From Candidatus Binataceae bacterium (GTDB taxonomy: Bacteria; Desulfobacterota; Binatia; Binatales; Binataceae): DNA of 64,000 bases. A model generated the notes under the pieces. The model made no database searches and was not told where the DNA came from. It was given only the letters and a program-made list of their open reading frames with translations. The position numbers and the translations under genes were made by a program. Below, one piece after another: positions 7,920 to 17,710 of the stretch. Position 1 is the stretch's first letter. Every line of letters begins with the position of its first letter. The DNA lies in the NCBI GenBank assembly GCA_035308025.1, contig DATGHL010000022.1, forward strand, positions 1 to 64,000, given 5' to 3'.

Positions 7920-8351
7920 ATGCCGAACAAGGATTTTGAAGTACGACAGTTGCTCAAGGCGTATCGCAAGGGGGTCATCTCGGAAGAGCTCTTTGCCCAG
8001 CAGATGGACCAGCTCGTGGAAAGCAAGGACGGAACGGCGGTTCCGAACGTCTTTTCCTATCGCGGCGACGGGGCCAAGATGGCGCAGCAAATGCTCGGCA
8101 GAACTCCACAATCCGAATCCATGGTCTTTACGCTTCCGCCGGGATTCGGCGGTGATCATGAGAACACTCATCGAGGGGACCAGCTCATCTATGTGATCGA
8201 GGGCAAAGCAACGTGCCGGGTCGCCGGCAAGGAGTGCGAGATCAAAGCGGGTGATTTTGTGACGATTCCCGCCGGCGCACCACATGCGCTGCGCACCGGC
8301 GCCGATCGGCTGTTCGCCCTGACGGTCTTCGCGCCGCCGGAAACACAGTGA
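7920..8351 (+). CDS. Cupin-domain protein
   Basis: I choose the ATG at 7920, 8 bp behind GGGAGA, because the product then begins cleanly at MPNKDFEVRQL. The 143-residue protein has an N-terminal helical segment ('VRQLLKAYRKGVISEELFAQQMDQL') and a C-terminal cupin barrel (about residues 60-143) with 'TLPPGFGGDHENTHRGDQLIYVIEGKATCRVAGKE' and 'GDFVTIPAGAPHALRTG'. The His and Glu positions of the metal site are partly replaced (H-E-N-T-H, D-Q), so the metal may be absent. Function unknown; possibly a sensory or small-ligand-binding cupin. Confidence 0.78.
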   Translation: MPNKDFEVRQLLKAYRKGVISEELFAQQMDQLVESKDGTAVPNVFSYRGDGAKMAQQMLGRTPQSESMVFTLPPGFGGDHENTHRGDQLIYVIEGKATCRVAGKECEIKAGDFVTIPAGAPHALRTGADRLFALTVFAPPETQ

Positions 8352-8496
8352 AGAATCTCAGCCTGGCGGGACACGAGGCGCGCATTTGGCGCGAACCTCG
8401 CCATTCGGTCTGCCCGAAAGCACCGAGGCGCATCTTTGCGGCGCAGGATGATTAGCCGCTGGCGGAGCCTGAGAATTTGCGCCTCGAAACTAGCCC

Positions 8497-9510
8497 GTGA
8501 ACCCGCTGCTCAAGATCGCGATCCTCGACGACTACGTCCAGATCGCACTTCAATCGGCCGATTGGTCGGTGCTTCAAGGTAAGGCGGATATCACCGTCTT
8601 CGATCGGCATCTGTCTGAGGACGAGGCGGCCTCGGTACTGCAGCCCTTCGATGTCCTCTGCACGGTCCGCGAACGGATGAGTTTGCCACGCAGTTTGTTC
8701 GCGCGCTTGCCCAATCTCAAGCTGGTCACCATCATCGGGATGTCCCTGCCCAATCTGGACATGGCGGCGGCAACCGAGCACGGCGTGATCGTCGCCCACT
8801 CCAACTTTTCCAACCCCATATATGCGGGCGTCCTCAATGCGACTCCAGAACTTACTTGGGGGCTGATGATCGCCGTCGTGCGCCATTTTGACCTCGCGAG
8901 CCGGCGGATGCGCGCCGGTGGATGGCAGAGCACAGTGGGAACGATCCTGGCAGGCCGCACGCTCGGGCTTCTCGGGCTGGGTCGCATCGGCAAGCGAATG
9001 GCCGCCTACGGCCAGGCTTTCGGGATGCCGGTGATCGCCTGGAGCCAGAATCTAACCGAGCAGGCTGCCGCGGCGGTCGGGGTGCGGCGTGTCGAGAAGG
9101 ACGCGCTGTTCCGCCTTGCCGACGTGCTCTCGATCCACGTCCAGCTCAGCGAGCGTACCCGGGGCTTGGTCACGGCGCGCGAGCTCGCTCTGATGAAGCC
9201 TGAGGCCTATCTGATCAATACCTCGCGCGGGCCGATCGTGGTCGAGGCCGATCTGATCGCGGCACTGCGGACCGGCCGGATCGCCGGTGCCGGGCTCGAC
9301 GTCTTCGATGTCGAGCCCCCTGCCGCTGATCATCCTTTCTACGCGATGGATAACGTCACCGTTACCCCGCACCTCGGCTACGTCACGCGCGAGACGCTGA
9401 CTGCCTTTTACACCGATACGGTGGAGGCAGTGAGCGCCTTCGCTGATGGCGCCCCAATCCGGGTCGCGAACCTCGAAGCGTTGACGCACCCAAAGCAGCG
9501 AAGATCGTGA
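8497..9510 (+). CDS. D-2-hydroxyacid dehydrogenase (NAD-dependent)
   Basis: The GTG at 8497 starts a 337-residue protein with the two-domain D-isomer 2-hydroxyacid dehydrogenase layout. The NAD-binding glycine motif 'LGLLGLGRIGKRMAAYG' is near residue 152. The catalytic residues are Arg in 'LINTSRGPIV' (about 238), Glu in 'DVFDVEPP' (about 270) and His in 'VTPHLGYVT' (about 292). It interconverts a 2-keto acid and a D-2-hydroxy acid; SerA/glyoxylate-reductase-like enzymes belong here, but no ACT domain is present. It has no operon partner. Confidence 0.9.
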   Translation: MNPLLKIAILDDYVQIALQSADWSVLQGKADITVFDRHLSEDEAASVLQPFDVLCTVRERMSLPRSLFARLPNLKLVTIIGMSLPNLDMAAATEHGVIVAHSNFSNPIYAGVLNATPELTWGLMIAVVRHFDLASRRMRAGGWQSTVGTILAGRTLGLLGLGRIGKRMAAYGQAFGMPVIAWSQNLTEQAAAAVGVRRVEKDALFRLADVLSIHVQLSERTRGLVTARELALMKPEAYLINTSRGPIVVEADLIAALRTGRIAGAGLDVFDVEPPAADHPFYAMDNVTVTPHLGYVTRETLTAFYTDTVEAVSAFADGAPIRVANLEALTHPKQRRS

Positions 9511-9728
9511 CGAGAAGACGGGAAAGGTGATGCGCGCTTTTGACGCGCGTGGGCCGATTGATTGAGCTGACGAGGATAGAACCGCATAAACTCCTGCGGG
9601 CCATTTTTTTCTGCGCCACGCCTTAAAATCTTCGTGCAGTCGGCGCGTACGCAGCTGGTAACACGAGCGCCCGAAAAAATGCTACGGTCCCGCAGGCGAA
9701 CTTTGATCAGCCGCGGAGGACTGACCTC

Positions 9729-11555
<1,827 letters not shown>

Positions 11556-11564
11556 GTTGAGCAG

Positions 11565-12221
11565 CTAGCCGACGGACCGGACGAGGACGCTGTAGCCGTT
11601 CCAGATAATTTCGATACCAATGCAGAGCAGGATGAAGGCCGACAGCCGCACCAACACATTGGTTCCGTCTTTACCCAGCCCTCCGACGGTCCTCTCGGCA
11701 AAGCGGTAGCATACGAATATGGTCGCGGCGATCGCGACCAGGCCCGCAGCGGCCGCACCGCCCAGTAGTGCAATCTCGGGTAGCGCCACTCGCGGCCGCT
11801 GGCTGCCAAGTGTGATAGCCACCGCGATCGACCCAGGGCCCACAGTAATCGGCATGGTAAGGGGATAAAACCCATCGCTCGAGATCACTGGCCGCTGCGC
11901 GGTCGGCTCGTCGTTGCCATAGTCTCCTGCCTGGAGCAGATTCCAGCCGGTGGCGGTGACGACGAGCCCGCCGGCGACACGCACGACCGGCAAGGTGATG
12001 CCAAAGAACTCCAGCACGTATGAGCCGGCGAACAGGGAGCCGAGCAGCAGGAAGAAGCTGTTGCGCGTGACCCGCAGCGCAAGTGCGTTGCGCTCTTTTT
12101 CGGTGCACAGTCGGGTCAAGCCCAGGAAGATTGGCGCGCCACCGATCGGGTTTACGATCGGGAACAACCCCGCGTAAACCAACAGAAACGTGTCAGCGAC
12201 GCCGTTCACGGACTGTGTCAT
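11565..12221 (-). CDS. MarC-family integral membrane protein
   Basis: The 218-residue protein is almost entirely hydrophobic with about six membrane segments. It carries the MarC (UPF0056) hallmarks 'LFPIVNPIGGAPIFLGLT' near the N terminus and 'GFYPLTMPITVGPGSIAVAITL' in the middle. It sits in the cytoplasmic membrane; the transported substrate is unknown for the family. Upstream lies a possible short leader ORF and a duplicated RBS segment (12228-12313). It converges on the monooxygenase with a 9-bp gap. Confidence 0.88.
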   Translation of the reverse strand: MTQSVNGVADTFLLVYAGLFPIVNPIGGAPIFLGLTRLCTEKERNALALRVTRNSFFLLLGSLFAGSYVLEFFGITLPVVRVAGGLVVTATGWNLLQAGDYGNDEPTAQRPVISSDGFYPLTMPITVGPGSIAVAITLGSQRPRVALPEIALLGGAAAAGLVAIAATIFVCYRFAERTVGGLGKDGTNVLVRLSAFILLCIGIEIIWNGYSVLVRSVG

Positions 12222-12227
12222 GCCGCA

Positions 12228-12272
12228 TCAGTCCTCCGATTGGTCGTTAGTTTCGCTGCGATATTCCGCCAT
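12228..12272 (-). CDS. Possible 14-residue leader ORF before marC
   Basis: On the minus strand an ATG at 12272, 8 bp after GGAGGA, opens MAEYRSETNDQSED and stops at 12228, 6 bp before the marC ATG. The GGAGG that would serve marC lies inside its last codons, so the two would be translationally coupled. The upstream half is the second unit of a 22-bp tandem repeat that brings its own GGAGGA...ATG. Size is too small for homology; it may be chance. Confidence 0.3.
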   Translation of the reverse strand: MAEYRSETNDQSED

Positions 12273-12313
12273 TTCAAAAATCCTCCGCACGCATTTCAAA
12301 AATCCTCCGCACG
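12270..12313. repeat. 22-bp tandem repeat containing RBS and ATG
   Basis: Two exact copies of CATTTCAAAAATCCTCCGCA plus CG stand head to tail. Read on the minus strand each unit is a GGAGGA Shine-Dalgarno, a short T-run and an ATG. The downstream unit starts the 14-residue leader ORF; the upstream unit starts a 6-codon ORF that ends in the TGA just before it. The duplication doubles a translation initiation signal in front of marC. Confidence 0.75.
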
Positions 12314-12393
12314 GACTGCACCAGTTTCCAAGACCTGAGATTCTGGCCGCAGCCCACCTGCGGCCGACAGCGCGCGTTGACAGAGATTGCGCG

Positions 12394-12978
12394 TCAGCGG
12401 ACCAGCCGCGGCTGATCCTTTTGCAGGTCGCTCCAGATGATCAAACCGAGATCGACCACATACAGCGCGATGACCACATTGCCCAACTCAGCCGCGAGAA
12501 CGCTAACCGGCATGAGCTGCACGACTCCCCACAGGAGGAACGCCATTCCGAGCATCAACCGTTTGACCAGTTCAAAGGGCCGCGGTCGAAGTATCGCCTG
12601 CAGCACGATGTAGGAAGACCCCGCGAGCAAGAGCGGGAGCGCCGAGAACGACGCATTATTGATCAGGGCCCAGCCGCGGAACGCCGTCGTGGCAAGATAT
12701 GTCGGTAACGAGGTCAACAGCGGCGTGGCGCCCACACACAGAAGGACAACGCTGCTCAAAACCGCGAGAACTGCCAGCGAGCGCGCGAGCCAACGCAAAA
12801 CCTCCTCGAGCGGCGCCCCCTCGCTCGCTCTCCTCATCGGGCTTGGATGGTCATCCGTCGCTTCAAACTGGACATCCTTTTCGTGGACAGATTTCCCCGC
12901 GTCACCATCGTTGACAGGAACGCCCGCTCGCTCCGTATCAAATCGCAAGGGACTCGTTGATTTACGCATCTTTGTCAC
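12394..12978 (-). CDS. Membrane protein of unknown function
   Basis: The 194-residue protein has a charged cytoplasmic N terminus (about 65 residues, 'MTKMRKSTSPLRFDTERAG...') followed by four hydrophobic segments at roughly 68-90, 100-125, 135-158 and 162-182. Length, topology and the final 'VVDLGLIIWSDLQKDQPRLVR' suggest a small integral membrane protein; the YqhA/UPF0114-like families have this four-helix shape, but I cannot claim membership. It lies upstream of marC on the same strand with a 170-bp gap. Confidence 0.55.
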   Translation of the reverse strand: MTKMRKSTSPLRFDTERAGVPVNDGDAGKSVHEKDVQFEATDDHPSPMRRASEGAPLEEVLRWLARSLAVLAVLSSVVLLCVGATPLLTSLPTYLATTAFRGWALINNASFSALPLLLAGSSYIVLQAILRPRPFELVKRLMLGMAFLLWGVVQLMPVSVLAAELGNVVIALYVVDLGLIIWSDLQKDQPRLVR

Positions 12979-13649
12979 TTTGCTGGTGTTGATTGATCAC
13001 CTGTCGAGTTTGCCAAACCCCTTCCCGCGTGAGAATGGGTCACCGGATCAAAAGAGCGATCGCATCTTGCAAAATGAAAGAGTTGGTTTGCATCACGCAG
13101 CGCCAGCGATTGTACGAGACTCAATAAGAGCGCTTGGTTTGCGAAGAGATCGCTTCTGAAAGCGACCCTGCCGTCAGCTCAACGTCTCAACATTAAACGT
13201 CCGAAAATCGCCAATCAGGATCTGGCCTTACCGCTGCACGCCACGGTCGAGAGTTCCTGAGCAGTTCAAGTTGGCGCTCTTTCAGAAGAAAGAACATCCT
13301 ACGCCCGCGCAAATCGCGGCGAACAAGCTCAAGTGGGGCATGGACCCAAACGCCTGGAGCGCAATGCTTGGCAGCGACATCCGGGTTCTGCAACCGCGTC
13401 TGCGAGGCGCGGCCAAGGTCAGCAGCCTAGGAGCCGTGTTCCGGTAAATCCGCGTGTGGCATTCCGGCTCCGCGACCCTTCGCGCGGGAGACCGCACGGC
13501 ACGGTTGTCATGCGAAAAATTCCAGCAGTGATTCGTCCATCCGAGCCGTGTTGGACCGCTCGCCGTGACGTGGCATAATTTCCCGCAGCGCCAGTTTGAA
13601 CCCGGCTGTTTTTTGTTCTCTTGGCGGAACCCGGTGAGATAGTGAAAGA
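12979..13649. other. Gene-poor stretch with a possible coding remnant
   Basis: No complete gene is evident in these 671 bp. From about 13252 to 13446 the plus strand reads openly as VPEQFKLALFQKKEHP..., then 'IAANKLKWGMDPNAW', ending at a TAA. It has protein-like composition but no start codon or recognisable family, so it may be the tail of a decayed gene. The last 200 bp precede yceD and probably carry its promoter. Confidence 0.3.
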
Positions 13650-14186
13650 ATGAAACTGCGCGTCGATGACATAACTGCCGAAGCGCGCGAGCTCTCCTTC
13701 GCCGAGCCCGCGGCTGAAATTAACCGCGAGCTCCGTAGCGGCCCCATCGCCGAATATTTCCTGACGCAGCCCGTCGCGGTGGACATCAGCCACTATCGCG
13801 CCGGCGCCGAGGTCTTCCTCAGCGGCTCCATCGCCGCCGCTGCGCGCGCCAATTGCGCCCGCTGCGCCGAGGAGTTCACGGCGACCCGCGAGCGGCCCTT
13901 CCGCTACGTCCTGGCGCCGAAAGCGATCGCCTCTGACGATGACAAGGATTTGCGCGACGAAGACCTCGAATTCTCGCTTTACGACGGCGATCACATCGAC
14001 CTCACGCCACTCGTGCGCGAGCAGGTGCTGCTTGCCCTCACCGAGCGCCCGCTCTGCCGCGAGGATTGCCGCGGGCTGTGTCCGCGATGCGGTATCAATC
14101 GCAACGAAGCAACCTGCAACTGCCGCTCAGAACCCGCCGATACGCGCCTGGCCGTGCTGCGCACGCTGAAAGTCGGGCGGGGATAG
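13650..14186 (+). CDS. yceD: YceD/DUF177 family protein
   Basis: The 178-residue protein has the DUF177 layout: an N-terminal beta-rich part with the first Cys pair 'ANCARCAEEF' (about residues 69-78), a conserved 'DLTPLVREQVLLALTERPLC' segment, and a C-terminal Cys cluster 'CREDCRGLCPRCGINRNEATCNC'. In E. coli YceD is needed for 23S rRNA accumulation. Its position directly before rpmF and plsX is the near-universal arrangement and supports the call. Confidence 0.9.
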   Translation: MKLRVDDITAEARELSFAEPAAEINRELRSGPIAEYFLTQPVAVDISHYRAGAEVFLSGSIAAAARANCARCAEEFTATRERPFRYVLAPKAIASDDDKDLRDEDLEFSLYDGDHIDLTPLVREQVLLALTERPLCREDCRGLCPRCGINRNEATCNCRSEPADTRLAVLRTLKVGRG

Positions 14187-14230
14187 CCCTCGCATATCGA
14201 GTCAATAAAAACCAACGGAAGATTGGATAG

Positions 14231-14410
14231 ATGCAAGCACCCAAACGTCGCACTTCGCACTCGAAACGCAACAAGCGCCGCGCCCATGACGCGCTGACGC
14301 CGGTAAACCCGCACGCCTGCGCGAGTTGCGGCGAACCTGTCATGCCTCATCGCGTCTGCCGTCATTGCGGCATCTACCGCGGCCGCGAAATGGCGCCGGT
14401 GGCTGAATAA
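14231..14410 (+). CDS. rpmF: 50S ribosomal protein L32
   Basis: The 59-residue protein begins [20 protein letters not shown] and has the zinc-binding pairs CASCG (Cys30/33) and CRHCG (Cys43/46) typical of zinc-containing L32. Length is normal. It lies 44 bp after yceD and 99 bp before plsX, the standard yceD-rpmF-plsX operon. It is too short for many ORF filters but unmistakable. Confidence 0.97.
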   Translation: MQAPKRRTSHSKRNKRRAHDALTPVNPHACASCGEPVMPHRVCRHCGIYRGREMAPVAE

Positions 14411-14509
14411 ATTCTCGCGCCGCGCCGCGCGCACTCCGCGCAACTGCAACGCTGGCGCAATTGAAATGAACGCGATGCTTTATTCGCGAAGATTCCCCCG
14501 AGGCCGCTC

Positions 14510-15790
14510 GTGAAAATCGCGCTCGACGCAATGGGCGGCGACCTCGGCCCGCAAGCCGTGATCGACGGCGCAATCGAGGCCGCCCGCGACCTCGCGATCA
14601 CGGTAATCCTGGTCGGCGATCGCGACGCACTCCAGCACCAACTCGCCGGCCGCGATATATCCGGGCTCCCGCTGACCATCGAGCACGCCGCCGAAGTCGT
14701 GGCCATGGACGACGCGCCGCTCGAATCGGTCCTCACCAAAATCGAATCATCAATTCACGTCGGCCTCGAACTGCTCAAGCGCGGCGCCGCCGACGCCTTC
14801 GTCAGCGCGGGTAATTCGGGCGCCGTGATGACTGCGGCGATGGCGATCCTCGGCAACCTCGCGGGCGTCGATCGTCCGGCCATCGCCTCGGTCGTGCCGA
14901 CCACCGCCGGACTCGCGCTGCTGATTGACGCCGGCGCCAATACTGAGGTCAAGCCGGTCAATCTGATGCAGTTCGGCGTAATGGGCAGCGTCTACTGGAA
15001 ACACGTCGCGCAAGTGACGCAGCCGCGGGTCGCGCTGCTGGCCAACGGCGAAGAGCCTTCCAAGGGCACCGAACTCACGCGCGCCGCCGCCGGGATGCTA
15101 ACCGCGATGGCGCCTCACCTGCACTACACCGGCTATGTCGAGGGCCGCGACATCAATCGCGCCAAAGCCGACGTCATCGTCACCGACGGTTTCACCGGCA
15201 ACGTCGCGCTCAAGACCATGGAGGGCTTTGCCGCTTTTCTCCTCGGCAATCTGCGCGCGGTCTTTGAAGGCGGCCTCCTGCGGCAACTGGCCTATCTGCT
15301 GGTGCGCAAGAAATTGCGCGCGATTCGGCAACGGCTCGATCCGGCCGAATATGGCGGCGCGCCGCTGCTCGGCGTCAACGGCGTTGTGATCATCGCCCAT
15401 GGCTCTTCGGACGCTCACGCCGTGCGCAACGCGATCCGCGCGGCGGCCAACGAAGCGCTGGTCCACAATGTCAACGCCGAAATCGCCACCCTCCTCACCC
15501 AGGCGCCGAATGCGCTCGCGCTCAAACCGGCCGCGGCTAACAAGGGTCTGCGTGGACTTTTCCTCAAGATGCGCGGGCGGCTCCATCGCACGCGCGAAAG
15601 CCATCCCGAGCGCAAGCCCGACGCCGCCGACACTGTCCCGGCTCTCGCCCATGATGCGGGCGCACAGCCGGCCGGCGGCTCCGGCTCATTGAACGGCTTT
15701 GCGATCAAGCATACTGATCACACCGCAGCGGATCCGGCCGGCACTCCGCTGGACCTCGAAGCCGACCCGCCGACTAAACCACCCCGCTAG
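14510..15790 (+). CDS. plsX: Phosphate acyltransferase PlsX
   Basis: The GTG at 14510 opens 'MKIALDAMGGDLGPQAVIDGAIEAA', the PlsX start. Further family signatures are 'LVGDRDALQ', 'VSAGNSGAVMTAAMAILG', 'DAGANTEVKPVNLMQFGVMGSVY' and 'DVIVTDGFTGNVALKTMEG'. The enzyme makes acyl-phosphate from acyl-ACP for phospholipid synthesis at the membrane. At 426 residues it is some 80 longer than usual; the extra is a Pro/Ala-rich, probably disordered tail after about residue 345. In many bacteria fabH follows; here a ferritin-like gene and then fabD follow. Confidence 0.96.
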   Translation: MKIALDAMGGDLGPQAVIDGAIEAARDLAITVILVGDRDALQHQLAGRDISGLPLTIEHAAEVVAMDDAPLESVLTKIESSIHVGLELLKRGAADAFVSAGNSGAVMTAAMAILGNLAGVDRPAIASVVPTTAGLALLIDAGANTEVKPVNLMQFGVMGSVYWKHVAQVTQPRVALLANGEEPSKGTELTRAAAGMLTAMAPHLHYTGYVEGRDINRAKADVIVTDGFTGNVALKTMEGFAAFLLGNLRAVFEGGLLRQLAYLLVRKKLRAIRQRLDPAEYGGAPLLGVNGVVIIAHGSSDAHAVRNAIRAAANEALVHNVNAEIATLLTQAPNALALKPAAANKGLRGLFLKMRGRLHRTRESHPERKPDAADTVPALAHDAGAQPAGGSGSLNGFAIKHTDHTAADPAGTPLDLEADPPTKPPR

Positions 15791-15811
15791 GCGCTCGCCG
15801 CGGCGTTCCGC

Positions 15812-15990
15812 GCGTCAAGGGTGAAATCCTGCACTTCGCCCCCTTTCTCAGAAAGAAACCTGGGGACTGTCTCACGTGAAACATTTTGTTAAATCGATCA
15901 TGCAAGAGCGTGACAGCAAAACGTGGGACTTTGCAGGCGGTGAAAAAAGTGTGATCCTGCAAAAGCGCGACAACGGAGCGCGATCCGTCC
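15812..15990. repeat. Composite intergenic repeat, copy B, with parS
   Basis: The blocks seen near 700-923 recur here: GTCAAGGGTGAAAT with CCTGCAC (from 15812), a near-perfect parS (15868-15883), a degenerate TGCAAGAGCGTGACA, GGCGGTGAAAAA (15937-15947) and TGCAAAAGCGCGACAACGG (15958-15976). The block order differs slightly from copies A and C because the TGCAAAAG/GGTGAAA pair is present twice. It fills the gap between plsX and the ferritin-like gene. Confidence 0.6.
15868..15883. other. parS: parS-like ParB-binding site (15/16)
   Basis: TGTCTCACGTGAAACA differs from the consensus palindrome only at position 4 (T to C). Single changes in one arm are common in functional sites. It sits right after plsX, 15 kb from the perfect copy at 758. 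Confidence 0.72.
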
Positions 15991-16005
15991 GAACGGTAAA
16001 CAACG

Positions 16006-16443
16006 ATGGAAAATCGGGGCGAAGAGATAATCGCGGTCTTGAACCAACTGGTCGAACTCGAACTCGCCGGTGCGGTTCGTTACACTCAGTACTCTCTGAT
16101 GGTCTTCGGCCATGCCAGGATCCCGATCATGCACTGGATGCGACAGCAGGCGGCCGAGTCGCTGCTCCACGCGACCGAGGCCGGGGAGGAGGTCACCGCG
16201 CTGGGCGGACGCGTCTCGTTGGCGATCGCCGAACTGGCAGGGACGCACCACGCCTCGGTGGACGATATCCTGCAGGAGCTGGTGGTTCACGAGCGCCGCG
16301 GTATCGAGCTCTATCGCATGTTGTACAAGGTCAGTGAAGGATGGAGCGTCTCCCTCGAAGAATTTGCCCGCGGGAAAATTCGCGGCGAGGAAATCCATCT
16401 GGCGGAGATTGAGAAGATGCTCCGCCGGCGCGGCGACGCCTAG
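16006..16443 (+). CDS. Ferritin-like / bacterioferritin-type protein
   Basis: The 145-residue product is predicted to be all-helical, with 'IIAVLNQLVELELAGAVRYTQYSLMVFG', 'QAAESLLHATEAGEEVTALGGRV' and 'LQELVVHERRGIELYRMLY' giving Glu...Glu-x2-His type di-iron ligands in helices 1 to 4, and 'GEEIHLAEIEKML' at the end. This fits the ferritin-like superfamily of bacterioferritin and Dps relatives for iron storage or oxidative protection. The heme Met of true bacterioferritin is not obvious. It lies between plsX and fabD, flanked on both sides by parS-bearing repeats. Confidence 0.82.
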   Translation: MENRGEEIIAVLNQLVELELAGAVRYTQYSLMVFGHARIPIMHWMRQQAAESLLHATEAGEEVTALGGRVSLAIAELAGTHHASVDDILQELVVHERRGIELYRMLYKVSEGWSVSLEEFARGKIRGEEIHLAEIEKMLRRRGDA

Positions 16444-16565
16444 CCCCTGCACGCTGAGCCCGACGCAGACATCGGTCTGACGTGGCGGACCGGCTGTACT
16501 GAACGCGAACCTCCGCTCAGGAGACCTTTCGAGAATTTCGCCGCCACCAGCGCTTGCCCGAACAA

Positions 16566-16581
16566 CGTTTCGCGTGAAACA
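16566..16581. other. parS-like site (14/16)
   Basis: CGTTTCGCGTGAAACA matches the parS consensus at 14 of 16 positions; the changes are at position 1 and the central A. It is followed 15 bp later by the same TGCAAAAGCCGCGACAACGG block as the degenerate site at 847, which suggests common descent. Confidence 0.55.
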
Positions 16582-16640
16582 TTCTGCAAACCGACGTGCA
16601 AAAGCCGCGACAACGGCGCGCTGCCGGACGGTGAAAAAAA
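16566..16640. repeat. Composite intergenic repeat, copy C
   Basis: This copy reads parS-like site, 15 bp spacer, TGCAAAAGCCGCGACAACGG (16597-16616), then CGGTGAAAAA (16629-16638). The same order and nearly the same spacing appear at 847-923. It ends about 115 bp before fabD. Confidence 0.6.
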
Positions 16641-16755
16641 CGTTCACGATCTCGGTGAGCTGTGCTACGAATCTCGGATCAGGATCGCCTTGCGGACTTG
16701 CCGAGAGCGGATACGGCCCTGTCAGGGCGCCGTCAGGTGACGGAGGGATCATCCG

Positions 16756-17700
16756 ATGAAACTTGCGTTTCTTTTTCCCGGACAAGGCTCTCAGAAAGTC
16801 GGTATGGGCGCGGACCTGGTGCGGGACTTCGAACCGGCGCGCCGCGTCTTCGAGGAGGCCGACGAGGCCCTTGGCTTCAATTTGTCGCGGCTCTGCTTCG
16901 AGGGTCCCGATGACGAGTTGCGGCTCACGATCAACACTCAGCCCGCGATCCTCACCGCCGCGATTGCCGCGTTGCGGGTCTTCGAGCGCGACTGCGGAGT
17001 GACGCCGGAGCTGGCTGCCGGTCACAGCCTGGGGGAATACGGCGCCTTGGTCGCGGCCGGCACGCTGCGCTTTCGTGACGCGGTCAAAGCCGTGCGCGAG
17101 CGCGGCCGTCTGATGCAGGAGGCCTGTGCGGCCGGGCACGGTGCGATGGCGGCGCTGATCGGACTTGACGCCGCCGCGGTCAAGGCCATTTGTGATGAAG
17201 TTTCTGCGGCGCGCGAGGTCGCGGTTCCCGCCAACTTCAACACGCCGGATCAGATCGTGATTTCGGGACACGCCGCGCCCGTGCGCAAGGCCCTGGAACT
17301 GGCCAAGGCCCGCGGTGCTCGCGCTTCGGTCGAACTCAACGTCAGCGCGCCGTTTCATTCCCCACTGATGCTTCCGGCGCTTGAGGGCATGGCGCCGATC
17401 CTCGGACGCATCACGTTTCACAAGCTCAACTTCGGCGTGATTTCGAACCTCACCGCCCAGGTCAATCACGATCCGAATCAGGTCCTGAAACTGCTGCTCG
17501 AACAGATTGTCTCGCCCGTGCGATGGGAAGAATCGATGCGCACGATGGTCGGCGCCGGTGTCATCCGCGCCGTGGAGTTCGGTCCGGGCCGCGTGCTCGC
17601 CGGCCTGATGCGGAGAATCGATCGCAGCGTCACGGTCTATCCAGCCGAGGACACGCCTTCGCTGCGCGCCACGATGGCCGCGATCGCGCCCGGCACGTAG
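16756..17700 (+). CDS. fabD: Malonyl-CoA:ACP transacylase
   Basis: The 314-residue protein starts 'MKLAFLFPGQGSQKVGMG', has the nucleophile motif 'GHSLGEYGALVAAG' (Ser about 91), the substrate Arg region 'RERGRLMQEACAAGHGAMAAL' and the catalytic His in 'NVSAPFHSPLM' (about 199). It loads malonyl groups onto acyl carrier protein for fatty-acid synthesis. GGAGGGATCATCCG precedes the ATG. The usual partners fabH, fabG and acpP are not adjacent: a ferritin-like gene lies upstream and an amidohydrolase 10 bp downstream. Confidence 0.96.
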   Translation: MKLAFLFPGQGSQKVGMGADLVRDFEPARRVFEEADEALGFNLSRLCFEGPDDELRLTINTQPAILTAAIAALRVFERDCGVTPELAAGHSLGEYGALVAAGTLRFRDAVKAVRERGRLMQEACAAGHGAMAALIGLDAAAVKAICDEVSAAREVAVPANFNTPDQIVISGHAAPVRKALELAKARGARASVELNVSAPFHSPLMLPALEGMAPILGRITFHKLNFGVISNLTAQVNHDPNQVLKLLLEQIVSPVRWEESMRTMVGAGVIRAVEFGPGRVLAGLMRRIDRSVTVYPAEDTPSLRATMAAIAPGT

Positions 17701-17710
17701 ACTGTCGTCC

